The notes beneath the pieces were generated by a model. It saw only the letters and a list, made by a program, of their open reading frames with translations. It was not told the origin of the DNA and searched no databases. Positions 1 to 9,906 of a stretch of DNA of 64,000 bases are shown piece after piece; the stretch's first letter is position 1, and every line of letters starts with the position of its first letter. Source of the stretch: CAVQCX01 sp963711095 (GTDB lineage: Bacteria > Pseudomonadota > Gammaproteobacteria > Chromatiales > Chromatiaceae); the NCBI GenBank assembly GCA_963711095.1, contig CAVQCX010000038.1, positions 62,001 through 126,000 of the forward strand, written 5' to 3'. Position numbers and translations under genes: made by a program.

Positions 1-4
1 ACAC

Positions 5-31
5 AAGAACCGGCCCGAAGGCCGGTTCTTT
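5..31 (-). terminator. Rho-independent terminator of rpsT
   Basis: On the minus strand, about 26 nt after the rpsT stop codon, there is a perfect GC-rich hairpin: arms AAGAACCGGCC and GGCCGGTTCTT around the tetraloop TTCG. Its 3' arm ends in TTCTT rather than a long U-run. Position, stem strength and the UUCG-type loop fit an intrinsic terminator. Confidence 0.75.
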
Positions 32-56
32 GCTCCAGGCGCGCACCGCGCCTGGA

Positions 57-317
57 TTACATGGCGCGGATGTGGGCGTTGAGGCGGGACTTGTGGCGGG
101 ACGCCTTGTTCTTGTGGATCAGGCCCTCGTTCGCCGCCCGGTCGATCACCGGCATCGCCTTGTTATAAGCCTCCTGGGCTTGCTCCTTGTCACCCGCCTC
201 GATGGCTTTCACTACCTTCTTGAGGTAGGTGCGCATCATGCCGCGGCGCGACGCGTTGTGAACGCGTCGGTTCTCCGACTGGCGAGCGCGTTTGCGGGCT
301 TGCGCTGTGTTGGCCAA
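57..317 (-). CDS. rpsT: 30S ribosomal protein S20
   Basis: The 86-residue product is rich in Lys, Arg and Ala. It begins MANTAQARKRARQSENRR and carries the S20 signature NASRRGMMRTYLKKVVKAI, followed by the C-terminal NKASRHKSRLNAHI. S20 is a primary 16S rRNA-binding protein of the small subunit. Length and start match the family. It is monocistronic, with a good sigma-70 promoter upstream and a terminator hairpin downstream, and it is divergent from murJ, a common arrangement in gammaproteobacteria. Confidence 0.97.
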   Translation of the reverse strand: MANTAQARKRARQSENRRVHNASRRGMMRTYLKKVVKAIEAGDKEQAQEAYNKAMPVIDRAANEGLIHKNKASRHKSRLNAHIRAM

Positions 318-367
318 GATTGGGTCTCCTGATCTGGGTTGCGAGACGGGCTCGCAGAGAGCGCGTA

Positions 368-396
368 ATTCTGAAGGAGTTCCCGTGCCTTGTCAA
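368..396 (-). promoter_or_regulatory. Sigma-70 promoter of rpsT
   Basis: On the minus strand a perfect -35 box TTGACA (391-396) lies 17 nt from a -10 box CAGAAT (368-373), about 51 nt upstream of the rpsT start. This is the best sigma-70 match I found in the window, which suits a strongly expressed ribosomal protein gene. Confidence 0.72.
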
Positions 397-731
397 CGGA
401 GCTGGCGCCGCTGCGGGGCCCGATGCCGTGCCTTGAGTGCAGGACCGGAAGGCCACCCGGGGAGACCCTGGGGCTGGGTTACGCGCCTTGACGATGCGCA
501 TCTCCCAGCCCGGGCGGCCGCCTTTCCTGATCGACCGGCCTTTGCTTTGCGTGCCGCGCGTCCCTGCGAGAGGATGCTTGGGATGAGCCTGCGTCCCGCA
601 AGACAGATCCAGATCAGTCCAGCGCCTCCCGGCCCGCTGCATTTCGCTCGGCCATCACTGAGGGCGGCCTGCTGACCATTTCCCTGATCAGGTCCGTCGC
701 ATCGGTCGGAGGCAACACCCTGCTGTCGCGG

Positions 732-2258
732 GTGCTGGGGCTGGTGCGTGACCTGGTGGTGGCGCGGCTGTTCGGCGCCGATGCGGCCACCGACGCCTTC
801 TTCGTCGCCTTCAAGATACCCAACTTGCTGCGCCGCCTGTTCGGCGAAGGCGCCTTCGCCGCGGCCTTCGTGCCGGTGCTGGCGGAGTACAAGATCCGGC
901 GGTCCTTCGCAGAGCTGAAGCTGCTGGTGGATCGCGTCGCCGGCACCCTGGGTCTGGTGCTGTTCCTGGTCACGGTCGCCGGGTCCGCCGCCTCGCCGCT
1001 GCTGGTCTCGCTGTTCGGGGCGGGCTTTGCGCTCCGCGGCGATCAGCACACCTTCTGGCTCGCCGCGGCGATGCTCAGTCTGACCTTCTCCTACCTGCTC
1101 TTCATCTCGCTGACCGCCTTGGCGGGCGGCATACTGAACGTCCACGGCCGTTTCGCCGTCCCGGCGTTCACCCCGGTCCTGCTCAATCTCTCGCTGATCG
1201 GCTGTGCGCTCTGGCTGGCGCCGCACCTCGCGGAGCCCGTCACCGCACTCGCCTGGGGGGTGGTGATCGCCGGCCTGGCTCAGCTCGGCTTTCAGCTGCC
1301 TTTCCTGTCCCGTCTGGGACTGTTGCCGCGCCTCCGGCTCGCGCCCCGGGACCCCGGTGTGCGCCGGATCCTCGGGCTCATGGCGCCGGCGCTGCTCGGC
1401 GTGTCGGTCACCCAGCTCAATCTCATGCTCGACACCCTGTTCGCCTCATTCCTGACCGGCGGCTCGATCTCCTGGCTCTACTACTCGGACCGCCTCATGG
1501 AGTTTCCCCTGGGGTTGTTGGCGGTCGCTCTGGGCACAGTTATCCTGCCCCACCTCTCGCGCCGGCATGCCGAGGCGGCCCCGCGGGCCTTCTCCGCGGC
1601 CCTGGATTGGGGGCTGCGCTGGCTGGTGCTGCTGGGCATGCCGGCGATGGTGGGGCTGCTGGTCCTGGCCGGTCCGCTGATCGCCACGCTGTTCCAGTCC
1701 GGGCAGTTCGGGGCCCTGGATGTCGAGATGGCGCGGCGCAGCCTCTGGGCCTACTCGGCAGGGCTGGTCGGATTCATGGGGGTCAAGGTGCTCGCCCCGG
1801 GCTTCTATGCTCGCCAGGACACCCGCACGCCGGTGCGTTTCGCCCTCATCGCCGTGGGCGCCAACCTGGTGCTCAACCTGGTGCTGGTCTGGCCGCTCGC
1901 CCATGCCGGGTTGGCGCTGGCCACCAGCCTCGCGGCCTGTCTCAACGCAGCCCTGCTGCTGCGCGGGCTGCGCCGGACTGGGGTGTACCGGCCCGAGCCG
2001 GGCTGGCCGGCGCTGCTGCTGCGCACGGCGCTGGCCCTGCTCGTCATGGGAGCCCTGCTCGCCTGGGGCTCCGGGGGGCTGGGCCAATGGCTTGCATGGC
2101 GTACCGCCGCGCGGATTTGGCACCTGGGGGCTCTGGTGGCGCTCGGGGGCTTGAGCTACTTCACGGCCCTGTTCCTCGCAGGTGTCAGGCCAGCGCAGTT
2201 TCGGTTGTCCGGGGGCTTGGCGGGTGGAACGCCTGAGTTATCTGGGCCCCGGCCGTGA
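732..2258 (+). CDS. murJ: Lipid II flippase MurJ
   Basis: MurJ moves lipid II across the inner membrane for peptidoglycan synthesis (MviN/MATE-like fold, about 14 membrane helices). The protein contains the signature GADAATDAFFVAFKIPNLLR, then GEGAFAAAFVPVLAEYK and repeated hydrophobic segments. The GTG at 732 is the first standard start, but family similarity extends upstream in frame: codons from about 672 read LTISLIRSVASVGGNTLLSR, which is the normal MurJ N-terminus. No ATG, GTG or TTG sits there. Either a CTG (669 or 672) is used or a base error hides the true start. It is divergent from rpsT. Confidence 0.93.
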   Translation: MLGLVRDLVVARLFGADAATDAFFVAFKIPNLLRRLFGEGAFAAAFVPVLAEYKIRRSFAELKLLVDRVAGTLGLVLFLVTVAGSAASPLLVSLFGAGFALRGDQHTFWLAAAMLSLTFSYLLFISLTALAGGILNVHGRFAVPAFTPVLLNLSLIGCALWLAPHLAEPVTALAWGVVIAGLAQLGFQLPFLSRLGLLPRLRLAPRDPGVRRILGLMAPALLGVSVTQLNLMLDTLFASFLTGGSISWLYYSDRLMEFPLGLLAVALGTVILPHLSRRHAEAAPRAFSAALDWGLRWLVLLGMPAMVGLLVLAGPLIATLFQSGQFGALDVEMARRSLWAYSAGLVGFMGVKVLAPGFYARQDTRTPVRFALIAVGANLVLNLVLVWPLAHAGLALATSLAACLNAALLLRGLRRTGVYRPEPGWPALLLRTALALLVMGALLAWGSGGLGQWLAWRTAARIWHLGALVALGGLSYFTALFLAGVRPAQFRLSGGLAGGTPELSGPRP

Positions 2259-2316
2259 CAGTCCCGGTCCGGGGACCTCCCTCGGGTTGTCCCCGAGCCC
2301 TTGACGCGACAGCCCT

Positions 2317-2987
<671 letters not shown>

Positions 2988-3012
2988 CTGACCGACCCCG
3001 GCGCACAAGTCC

Positions 3013-3041
3013 TGCCCCTGCGGGCCCTAGTCTTCTATAAT
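3013..3041 (+). promoter_or_regulatory. Probable promoter of ribF
   Basis: A perfect -10 hexamer TATAAT lies at 3036-3041, 38 nt before the ribF start and just after the last REP copy. The matching -35 position (3013-3018, TGCCCC, 17-nt spacer) is poor, so the call rests on the -10 box and its location. Confidence 0.45.
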
Positions 3042-3079
3042 CATCAGCTTTTCGCCATCGAGCGCGACTGCCCGTTGCC

Positions 3080-4042
3080 ATGGAGCTGATCCGCGGTCTG
3101 CACAATCTGAGGTCCGTCCATCGGGGCAACGTGGCGACCATCGGCAACTTCGATGGCGTGCACCTGGGCCACCAGGCGGTGTTCCGCCATCTGGTGGAGA
3201 AGGCCCGGGAGCTGGGACTGCCGGCCACGGTGATCACCTTCGAGCCGCAGCCCCAGGAGCTCTTCTCGCCCCAGGCCGCGCCGGCGCGCCTGACACGGTT
3301 TCGGGAGAAGCTGCAGGCAATCCGCGACTCGGGGGTGGACCGGGTGATGCTGCTGGAGTTCAATGCCCGGCTGGCCGCGCTGTCGGCCGAGGCGTTCATC
3401 CAGCGGCTGCTGGTCGACGGGCTGGGGGTGCGCTATCTGTTCGTGGGCGATGACTTCCGCTTCGGCCACGCCCGGGCCGGCGACATCGAGCTGCTGCGCC
3501 GCGAGGGAAAGGCGTGGGGATTCGCGGTGGACAACATGAGCACCTTCGCGGTGGCGGAGCGCCGCGTCAGCAGCACGCGCATCCGCGAGGCGCTGGGAGC
3601 GGGCGATCTGGCCGGTGCCCAGCGGCTGCTCGGGCGCCCCTACCGGATCTGCGGGCGGGTCGGCCATGGTGACGAGCGCGGGCGCAGCATCGGCTTTCCG
3701 ACCGCCAACCTCTGCCTGCACCGGCGGATCAGCCCGGTGCGCGGCGTCTTCGCGGTGCGCGTCCACGGGCTCGCCGAGGGCGTCCGTCCCGGGGTGGCGA
3801 ACATCGGTATCCGCCCGACCCTCGGCGGGGATGGGCGATACCTGCTGGAGGTGCATCTGTTCGATTTCGAGCGGGCGATCTACGGGGCGCATCTGGAGGT
3901 GGAGCTGGTGGCCAAGCTGAGGGACGAGCGCCGCTTCGGCTCGTTCGAGGAGCTTCGCCGCCAGATACAGCGCGATGCGGCCGAGGCCCGCGCGCGCTTG
4001 GGGCTCTCCCCGGCCCAGGCAGACACTCCGACTTCCGGCTGA
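3080..4042 (+). CDS. ribF: Bifunctional riboflavin kinase / FAD synthetase
   Basis: This cytoplasmic enzyme phosphorylates riboflavin to FMN and adenylylates FMN to FAD. At 320 residues it has the usual length. The N-terminal nucleotidyltransferase domain shows IGNFDGVHLGHQAVF (about residues 21-35) and VSSTRIREAL. The C-terminal kinase domain shows RGRSIGFPTANL (about residues 200-211) and VANIGIRPTLGG. ATG 3080 starts directly at the conserved MELIRGLHN. ileS follows 35 nt downstream, giving the classical ribF-ileS-lspA order. Confidence 0.96.
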   Translation: MELIRGLHNLRSVHRGNVATIGNFDGVHLGHQAVFRHLVEKARELGLPATVITFEPQPQELFSPQAAPARLTRFREKLQAIRDSGVDRVMLLEFNARLAALSAEAFIQRLLVDGLGVRYLFVGDDFRFGHARAGDIELLRREGKAWGFAVDNMSTFAVAERRVSSTRIREALGAGDLAGAQRLLGRPYRICGRVGHGDERGRSIGFPTANLCLHRRISPVRGVFAVRVHGLAEGVRPGVANIGIRPTLGGDGRYLLEVHLFDFERAIYGAHLEVELVAKLRDERRFGSFEELRRQIQRDAAEARARLGLSPAQADTPTSG

Positions 4043-4077
4043 AACGGCCCGAGCGGACCTGGTAAAAGGCATCATCA

Positions 4078-6902
4078 GTGACCGATTACAAGAGCACCCT
4101 GAACCTCCCCAGTACTGCCTTCCCGATGAAGGCCAATCTGGCCCAGCGCGAGCCCGAGATGCTGCGCCGCTGGGAGGAGATGGGACTCTACGCCCGCCAG
4201 CGCGAGGCCGCCGCCGGCCGCCCGAGATTCGTGCTGCACGACGGCCCACCCTACGCCAACGGCGAGATCCACATCGGCCACGCGGTCAACAAGGTGCTCA
4301 AGGACATCATCGTCAAGAGCCGTGGGCTCGACGGCTATGATGCGCCCTACGTGCCGGGCTGGGACTGCCACGGCCTGCCGATCGAGCTGCAGGTGGAGAA
4401 GAAGATCGGGCGCGTGGGCCAGAAGGTGGACGCAGTGGCATTCCGCAAGGCCTGCCGCGAGTACGCGGGCCGGCAGGTCGAGCGTCAGCGCCGGGACTTC
4501 AAGCGCCTCGGGGTGCTTGGTGACTGGGAGCGTCCCTATCTGACCATGGAGCACCGCTTCGAGGCGGACATCATTCGCGCGCTCGGGCGGATCATCGCCC
4601 GGGGCCATGTGCACAAGGGCTACAAGCCGGTGCACTGGTGCACCGACTGCGGCTCGGCGCTGGCCGAGGCCGAGGTCGAGTACAAGGAAAAGACTCGTTC
4701 GCCATCGATGTGCGGTTTCGGCTGGTGGACCCGGCGGCCTTGCTGGCGCGCTGCCACCACGGGCTCGATGGCTGCGGCAGCGGGCCGGTCTCCCTGGTGA
4801 TCTGGACCACCACGCCCTGGACGCTGCCGGCCAACCAGGCGGTGGCCCTGAGCCCGGCGCTGGAATACTCCATCGTCGAGTGCGGCGGGCCGCTGGGGCG
4901 CGAGCGCCTGATCGTCGCCGAGGCGCTGCTCAAGGACGTGATGGGGCGCTACGGCATCGGCGATTACCGGGTCACAGGCTATGCCCAGGGCGCCGATCTC
5001 GAAGGGATGCTGCTCCAGCACCCCTTCTACGACCGCCGGGTGCCGGTGATCCTGGGAGAGCACGTCACCCTGGATGCGGGCACCGGGGCCGTACATACCG
5101 CGCCCGGGCACGGCCTGGAGGACTATGTCGTCGGCCAGCGCTATGGGCTGCCCGTGGACAACCCGGTCGGGGACGACGGGCGCTTCGTCGCCGACACCGA
5201 GCTGTTTGCGGGCGAGCACGTGCTCGCGGCCAACGCCCGGGTCATCGAGGTGCTCAAGGCCCGGGGTACGCTGGTGCACGAGGAGCGGCTCAGCCACAGC
5301 TATCCCCATTGCTGGCGCCACAAGACCCCCATCATCTTTCGCGCCACCCCCCAGTGGTTCATCGGCATGGAGCAGGCCGGGCTGCGCGCGGCGGCGCTGC
5401 GCGAGATAGAGCGGGTGACCTGGATGCCGGACTGGGGCCAGGCGCGGATCGCGGGCATGGTGGAGAACCGCCCGGACTGGTGCATCTCGCGCCAGCGCAC
5501 CTGGGGCGTGCCGATCGCGCTGTTCGTGGACCGCCGCAGCGGCGCGCTGCATCCCGAGACCGACCGGCTCATCGAGGCGGTGGCGCGTCGGGTGGAGGAG
5601 GGCGGTGTGGAGGCCTGGTACGCCCTCGATCCCGCGCGAGCTGCTCGGAGATGTCGCCGCCGACTATGAGAAGGTGCGCGATACCCTGGACGTCTGGTTC
5701 GATTCCGGGGTCACCCATTACTGCGTGCTCGAGCACCGCGCCGGATGTCTGCTTTCCCGGCCGACCTATACCTGGAGGGCTCGGACCAGCACCGTGGCTG
5801 GTTCCAGTCCTCGCTGCTCAGCTCTATCGCTATGAGCGAGCGGGCGCCCTTCCGCGCCGTGATGACCCACGGCTTCACGGTCGATGCCCAGGGACGCAAG
5901 ATGTCCAAGTCCCTGGGCAACGTGGTCAGCCCCCAGGACCTAATGAAGACCCTCGGCGCCGACATCATCCGGCTCTGGGTTGCAGCCACCGACTACCGCG
6001 GCGAGATGAGCGTCTCCGACGAGATCCTCAAGCGCACCGCCGACGCCTATCGGCGCATCCGCAATACCGCGCGCTTTCTGCTCGCCAACCTGGCCGGCTT
6101 CGACCCGGCTCGCCATCGGGTGGCGCCGCAGGCCATGATCGAGCTCGACCGCTGGGCGGTCGACCGGGCGCACCGCCTGCAGCAGGAGATCCTGGAGGCC
6201 TACCGCAGCTACCAGTTCCATCTGATCTACCAGAAGGTCCACAACTTCTGTGCGGTGGACATGGGCGGGCTGTACCTGGACGTGATCAAGGATCGCCAGT
6301 ACACCACCCCCGCGGACAGCTTGGCGCGGCGTTCCTGCCAGACCGCGATGTACCACATCATCGAGGCGCTCGCGCGCTGGCTCGCCCCAGTGCTGAGCTT
6401 CACCGCCGACGAGATCTGGCCGCATATCCCGGGCGAGCGCCCGGCGAGCGTGTTCCTGGATACCTGGTACCCGGGGCTGTTCACCCTGGACCCGGGCGAT
6501 GCGCTCGACCGCGCGTTCTGGGACCGGGTCACCCAGGTCCGCACCGCCCTGGGGCCGGAGCTGGAGCGCTTCAAGGCCGCGGGCAATGGCTCGCTGGATG
6601 CCGAGCTGGACCTGTACTGCGATGCGGAGCTGCAGGCCCTGCTGGGGCGCCTGGAGGCAGAGCTGCGGTTCCTGCTGATCACCTCCGCGGCGCGTGTCCA
6701 TCCCCTGGAGGCACGCCCGGCCGAGGCGGTGGCGACCGACCTGAAAGGGCTGGCGGTGCGGATCAGCGCCTCGCCCCATGCCAAATGCGTGCGCTGTTGG
6801 CACCACCGTGCCGAGGTGGGCAGCCACGGGGCGCATCCCGAGCTGTGTGGGCGCTGTGTGGAAAACCTCGAGGGCGCCGGCGAGACCCGGCGCTTTGCCT
6901 GA
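4078..6902 (+). CDS. ileS: Isoleucine--tRNA ligase (three apparent frameshifts)
   Basis: IleS charges tRNA-Ile and edits valine. Conserved sequence runs over the whole span: PPYANGEIHIGHAVNK (HIGH motif, about residue 64), WTTTPWTLPANQAVAL in the editing domain, YLEGSDQHRGWFQSS, KMSKSLGN (near 5900), and a C-terminal zinc site CVRCWHH..CGRC (6786-6860). Reading frame changes near 4690 (about one base missing after the EYKEK codons), near 5628 (between LDP and RELLGD) and near 5743 (before the MSAFPADLYLEG codons). No conserved block is missing and total length is right for the roughly 940-residue family, so indel errors are likelier than decay. It precedes lspA by 2 nt. Confidence 0.93.
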
Positions 6903-6904
6903 GC

Positions 6905-7402
6905 ATGGGACGCTGGCTCTGGCTGTCGGGGCTGGTACTGGTCCTCGACCAGCTCTCCAAGCGGTGGGCCGACGCCCAGCTCGCGCTGCACCAGCCCAAG
7001 CTGCTGACACCCTTCCTGAGCCTGACGCTGGCCTACAACCAGGGTGCGGCGTTCAGCCTGCTCAGCGATCAGGGGGGCTGGCAGCGCTGGCTGTTCGCGG
7101 GGCTCGCCGCTGCCGCCAGCCTTGGCATCCTGATCTGGATCCTGCGCCTCGGACGGCGCGATCAGCTGATCGCGGCGGCCCTGGCCTTGATCCTGGGCGG
7201 CGCCATGGGGAACCTCGCCGATCGCTTGTTGCTCGGGCATGTGATTGATTTCATAGATTTTCATTACCGCTCGCTGGGCGGCTGGCCGGGCTTCAGCCCG
7301 GACGGCCACTGGCCGGCCTTCAATCTCGCCGACTCCGCGATCAGCCTCGGGGCGGTGCTGCTGGTGATCGACGCCTTGCGCCTGAGACGCGCCGCTCGGT
7401 GA
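6905..7402 (+). CDS. lspA: Lipoprotein signal peptidase (signal peptidase II)
   Basis: This inner-membrane aspartyl protease cleaves the signal peptide of lipidated prolipoproteins. The 165-residue protein has four hydrophobic helices. It carries the family motifs LVLDQLSKRW, AYNQGAAFSLL, GGAMGNLADRLLLGHVIDFI and FNLADSAISLG, the last two holding the catalytic aspartates. ATG 6905 is 2 nt after the ileS stop, so translation is probably coupled. Confidence 0.96.
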   Translation: MGRWLWLSGLVLVLDQLSKRWADAQLALHQPKLLTPFLSLTLAYNQGAAFSLLSDQGGWQRWLFAGLAAAASLGILIWILRLGRRDQLIAAALALILGGAMGNLADRLLLGHVIDFIDFHYRSLGGWPGFSPDGHWPAFNLADSAISLGAVLLVIDALRLRRAAR

Positions 7403-7518
7403 GGCGGGCAGGCGTTCGCCGCGGGCGCCCGTTGTCGCCATCGCCTGCGCGCCCCGTCGGTACGCTGCGGCGCCACCCGCCGCATGCGCGCCGAGCAGGA
7501 CACGCGCCTCATCCCCCT

Positions 7519-8370
7519 TTATCCGCCTGACAGGCGGACACGAGCCCGGCAAAGCTGCTCGATGGCGTCGAGCATCCGGGGCCCGGGCCGCTCGATCAGG
7601 TCCGGGTCGACTTGAATCACCGCAGGGGCCGCCCCTGCCGGCCAGTGCTCCCGATCCCAGGGCGTGGCGGATGCCGCCGCCCCGGTGCGCGCGGGCACCA
7701 GGATGACCCGCGGCTGCCTGGCGATAAGGCTCTCGGGGTCGATCGCCAGGCTCTCGACGTGCTGATCCGCAAACAGGTTGTCCAGGCCGCAGACCTTCAT
7801 GGCCTGGGTGATCAGAGCGGTGCCGCCCAGAGTCATCAACGGCGCCGGCCAGAGGGCATAGAAGGCGGGCAGCGGGGGCAGGCCTGCGTAGTGCCGACGC
7901 AGCCGTGCGAGCCTGGCGCGAAAGGCGCCGGCGGCCTGCCTGCCGCACTGCCTGCGACCCGCCAGCGTACCCAGGGTCGCCAGGTCGTCGGCTATGTCGT
8001 CCAGGCGTCGCGGGTCGCTGCGGTACACCCGTACCCCCTGGGCGAGCAGCCAGCGCAGGTCGCCCTGGCGGTTGCCCGAGCCCCAGGCGACGGCCAGATC
8101 CGGCCTCAGGGCGAGTGTGAGCTCGCGATCCAGTCGCTGGGAATCCCCGATCACCGGCAGGCTCAGTGCCTGGGCGGGGTAGTCGCTGCCGGCCACTACG
8201 CCGACCAGATCGGCCCCTGCGCCGACGGCGAAGACCAGCTCGGTGGCGTGCGGGGAGAGGGCGATCAGGCGCGGGGGCTTGGGGACGGCCGGGCCCGGGG
8301 CCTCGGCCGCCTGCCCGGCGCAGGGCCAGGTGCCGAGGAGCAACAGGCCCCCCAGCAGCAGCCTGATCAT
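7519..8370 (-). CDS. btuF: BtuF-like periplasmic cobalamin/metallo-complex-binding protein
   Basis: The 283-residue protein has an N-terminal signal peptide (about 22 residues ending near GQAAEA). It then shows a helical-backbone substrate-binding fold: RLIALSPHATELVFAVGAG, GSDYPAQALSLPVIGD, LDRELTLALRPDLAVAW and CGLDNLFAD. This pattern is typical of vitamin B12 transport component BtuF. An upstream alpha-ribazole-phosphatase-like gene 18 nt away supports a cobalamin link. No btuC or btuD is in the window, so a ligand such as a siderophore cannot be excluded. A palindrome (7522-7538) overlaps the last codons. Confidence 0.75.
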   Translation of the reverse strand: MIRLLLGGLLLLGTWPCAGQAAEAPGPAVPKPPRLIALSPHATELVFAVGAGADLVGVVAGSDYPAQALSLPVIGDSQRLDRELTLALRPDLAVAWGSGNRQGDLRWLLAQGVRVYRSDPRRLDDIADDLATLGTLAGRRQCGRQAAGAFRARLARLRRHYAGLPPLPAFYALWPAPLMTLGGTALITQAMKVCGLDNLFADQHVESLAIDPESLIARQPRVILVPARTGAAASATPWDREHWPAGAAPAVIQVDPDLIERPGPRMLDAIEQLCRARVRLSGG

Positions 8371-8376
8371 CCTGGG

Positions 8377-8393
8377 ATCATCCTAGGATCATG
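8377..8393. promoter_or_regulatory. 17-bp near-palindrome ATCATCCTAGGATCATG upstream of btuF-like gene
   Basis: The core ATCCTAGGAT is a perfect 10-bp palindrome, and part of the motif (GATCATCCTGGG) is repeated just 3' of it over the btuF start. The identical 17 bp recur at 45696-45712, upstream of the DUF3050 gene. CTAG-containing AT-rich words are unusual in this GC-rich DNA, so an operator or small repeat is possible. It overlaps the stop codon of the upstream gene and lies where the btuF ribosome-binding site would be. Confidence 0.35.
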
Positions 8394-8988
8394 GGCGACG
8401 ACGGCCCTGGAACATCAGGGTCGGGGGCCGCTCGGCGTCGCATCGGATCCGGGTGATGCTGGCGGTCTGCACGGAGATACGGTAGAGCGAGCTCAGGGGG
8501 GCCCCGAGGACGTGTGCGATCACGCTGCGGATCACTCCGGCGTGGGTCACCAGCAGGCTGTGTCTGTACCCGGGCCGGTCGGCCACGTCCTGAAAAGCGG
8601 CGATCACGCGGCGGTTGAACTGCTCCAGCGGCTCGGCGCCTGCGGGTCGGTTGTGCATCGGGTCCTGGTAAAAACGGGCGATGCTGCCGGGGTCGGCGGC
8701 CCGGATCTGGTCAGCCGTGCTGCCCTCCCAGACCCCGAAGCCCACCTCGCGCAGCCGCTCGTCGAGCGCCAGGGGGATGCCCAGCCGCGCCGCGAGCTCT
8801 GCGGCGAACTCGGCGCAGCGGCGCAGCGGCGAGCTCAGAATGCGGTCCCAGGGCGGGGGGTCGGCGGCGGCCCGGCGCATTTCCGCCCAGCCCCGGTCGC
8901 TCAGCGGGTCGTCGATCTGGCCCCGGTAGCGGCGTCCGCCCACCGGCTCGCCGTGACGCATCAGATCGATCAGCTGGGGCTCCGGCAC
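8389..8988 (-). CDS. cobC: Histidine phosphatase family protein, alpha-ribazole phosphatase-like
   Basis: The 199-residue protein has the phosphoglycerate-mutase-fold signature LMRHGEP (residues 9-15, catalytic His), SSPLRRCAEFA, and the second catalytic His in LLVTHAGVIRSV. Alpha-ribazole phosphatase removes the 5'-phosphate in the lower-ligand branch of cobalamin synthesis. The assignment over other histidine phosphatases rests on size and on the btuF-like gene directly downstream. It is part of a minus-strand run with ampE upstream, 15 nt away. Confidence 0.7.
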   Translation of the reverse strand: MPEPQLIDLMRHGEPVGGRRYRGQIDDPLSDRGWAEMRRAAADPPPWDRILSSPLRRCAEFAAELAARLGIPLALDERLREVGFGVWEGSTADQIRAADPGSIARFYQDPMHNRPAGAEPLEQFNRRVIAAFQDVADRPGYRHSLLVTHAGVIRSVIAHVLGAPLSSLYRISVQTASITRIRCDAERPPTLMFQGRRRP

Positions 8989-9003
8989 AGCGGATGGCGT
9001 CGG

Positions 9004-9882
9004 TCAGGCGGCCCAATAGGCGAGGGTGAGCAGTCCCAGAAGACCTATCCAGATCAGCATTGAGCGCCAGACCAGCGTGCTGGAGCGCTCGATCAGCAGT
9101 GCGCCGTCCTGCTCGGGCAGATCGGTCTCCTCGATGCGCAGGGCGGCGGCGGCGCAGCGCCCCACCAGCGCCTCCGGCGCCGCCCCGGCGTCCGACGCCT
9201 CGCGCCACCGGGTGAGCGTCTCCTCGAAGGATCCGCAGAGCGCGTAGCTGATGATGGTGAGCCGAGCCGGTGCCCAGTCGAGGATGCGCACCAGGCGCCG
9301 GGCTGCGCCCCGGAAGCCCGGATCGAGCTCGCCGTGGTCTGCGGCGAAGGCCTGCAGGTGGCGTGCCAGGCGGTACAGTAGCGCGCCCAGCGGCCCTAGC
9401 ACCAGGAACCAGAACAGCACCGCGAACAGGCGGTGAAAGGCCTCGACCGGGATGGCCCTGACCACCTGCCCCAGCAGGCTCGGGCGGCTGCGTGCGGGCT
9501 CGTCCCCGAGCAGGTCGCACGCAACCTCCTCGGTCAGGTCGTCGTCCTCGTCCTCCAGGGACTCGGTGAAGGTCTGTACCTGTGCGTCGAGGTTGCCCGG
9601 TCCGAGGCAGTAGACCAGCACCACGGTGGCGAATATCAGGCTCGGCACGCCCGCCAGGCTTTGGCCCAGCCAGGCCTGGATCAGGGCGATGAACAGCAGT
9701 GGTGGTGTCAGCGCCGCGAGCATGCCGCCCACGCCTTCGCAAAGCCGCCCGCCGGAGGGCAGCCGGCGCAGGCGGGCGAGGTAAGACGGCAGCCAGCGCG
9801 CCTGGCGCCACTCGTCCTGATCGACCAGCACACGCTCGAGAAACAGCGCGACGACTACGGCGAGGAAGCTCATGGGCCGCAA
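9004..9882 (-). CDS. ampE: AmpE-like inner membrane protein
   Basis: The 292-residue membrane protein begins MSFLAVVVALFLERVLVDQD. It has hydrophobic segments near residues 4-18, 55-75, 80-96, 165-190 and at the C-terminal end (IGLLGLLTLAYWAA). The N-terminal block and length fit AmpE, a predicted signalling modulator encoded with ampD in many gammaproteobacteria. Its biochemical role is not established. It lies 24 nt downstream of ampD, which supports the call. Confidence 0.85.
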   Translation of the reverse strand: MRPMSFLAVVVALFLERVLVDQDEWRQARWLPSYLARLRRLPSGGRLCEGVGGMLAALTPPLLFIALIQAWLGQSLAGVPSLIFATVVLVYCLGPGNLDAQVQTFTESLEDEDDDLTEEVACDLLGDEPARSRPSLLGQVVRAIPVEAFHRLFAVLFWFLVLGPLGALLYRLARHLQAFAADHGELDPGFRGAARRLVRILDWAPARLTIISYALCGSFEETLTRWREASDAGAAPEALVGRCAAAALRIEETDLPEQDGALLIERSSTLVWRSMLIWIGLLGLLTLAYWAA

Positions 9883-9906
9883 GTGTCCGGCAAGGACGCC
9901 AGAGAT

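Noticed and set aside
4607..7402. A 931-residue plus-strand frame covering ileS and lspA
   Set aside because: Its first two-thirds is Arg/Gly/Ala-rich shadow of ileS; only the last 165 codons (lspA) are real.
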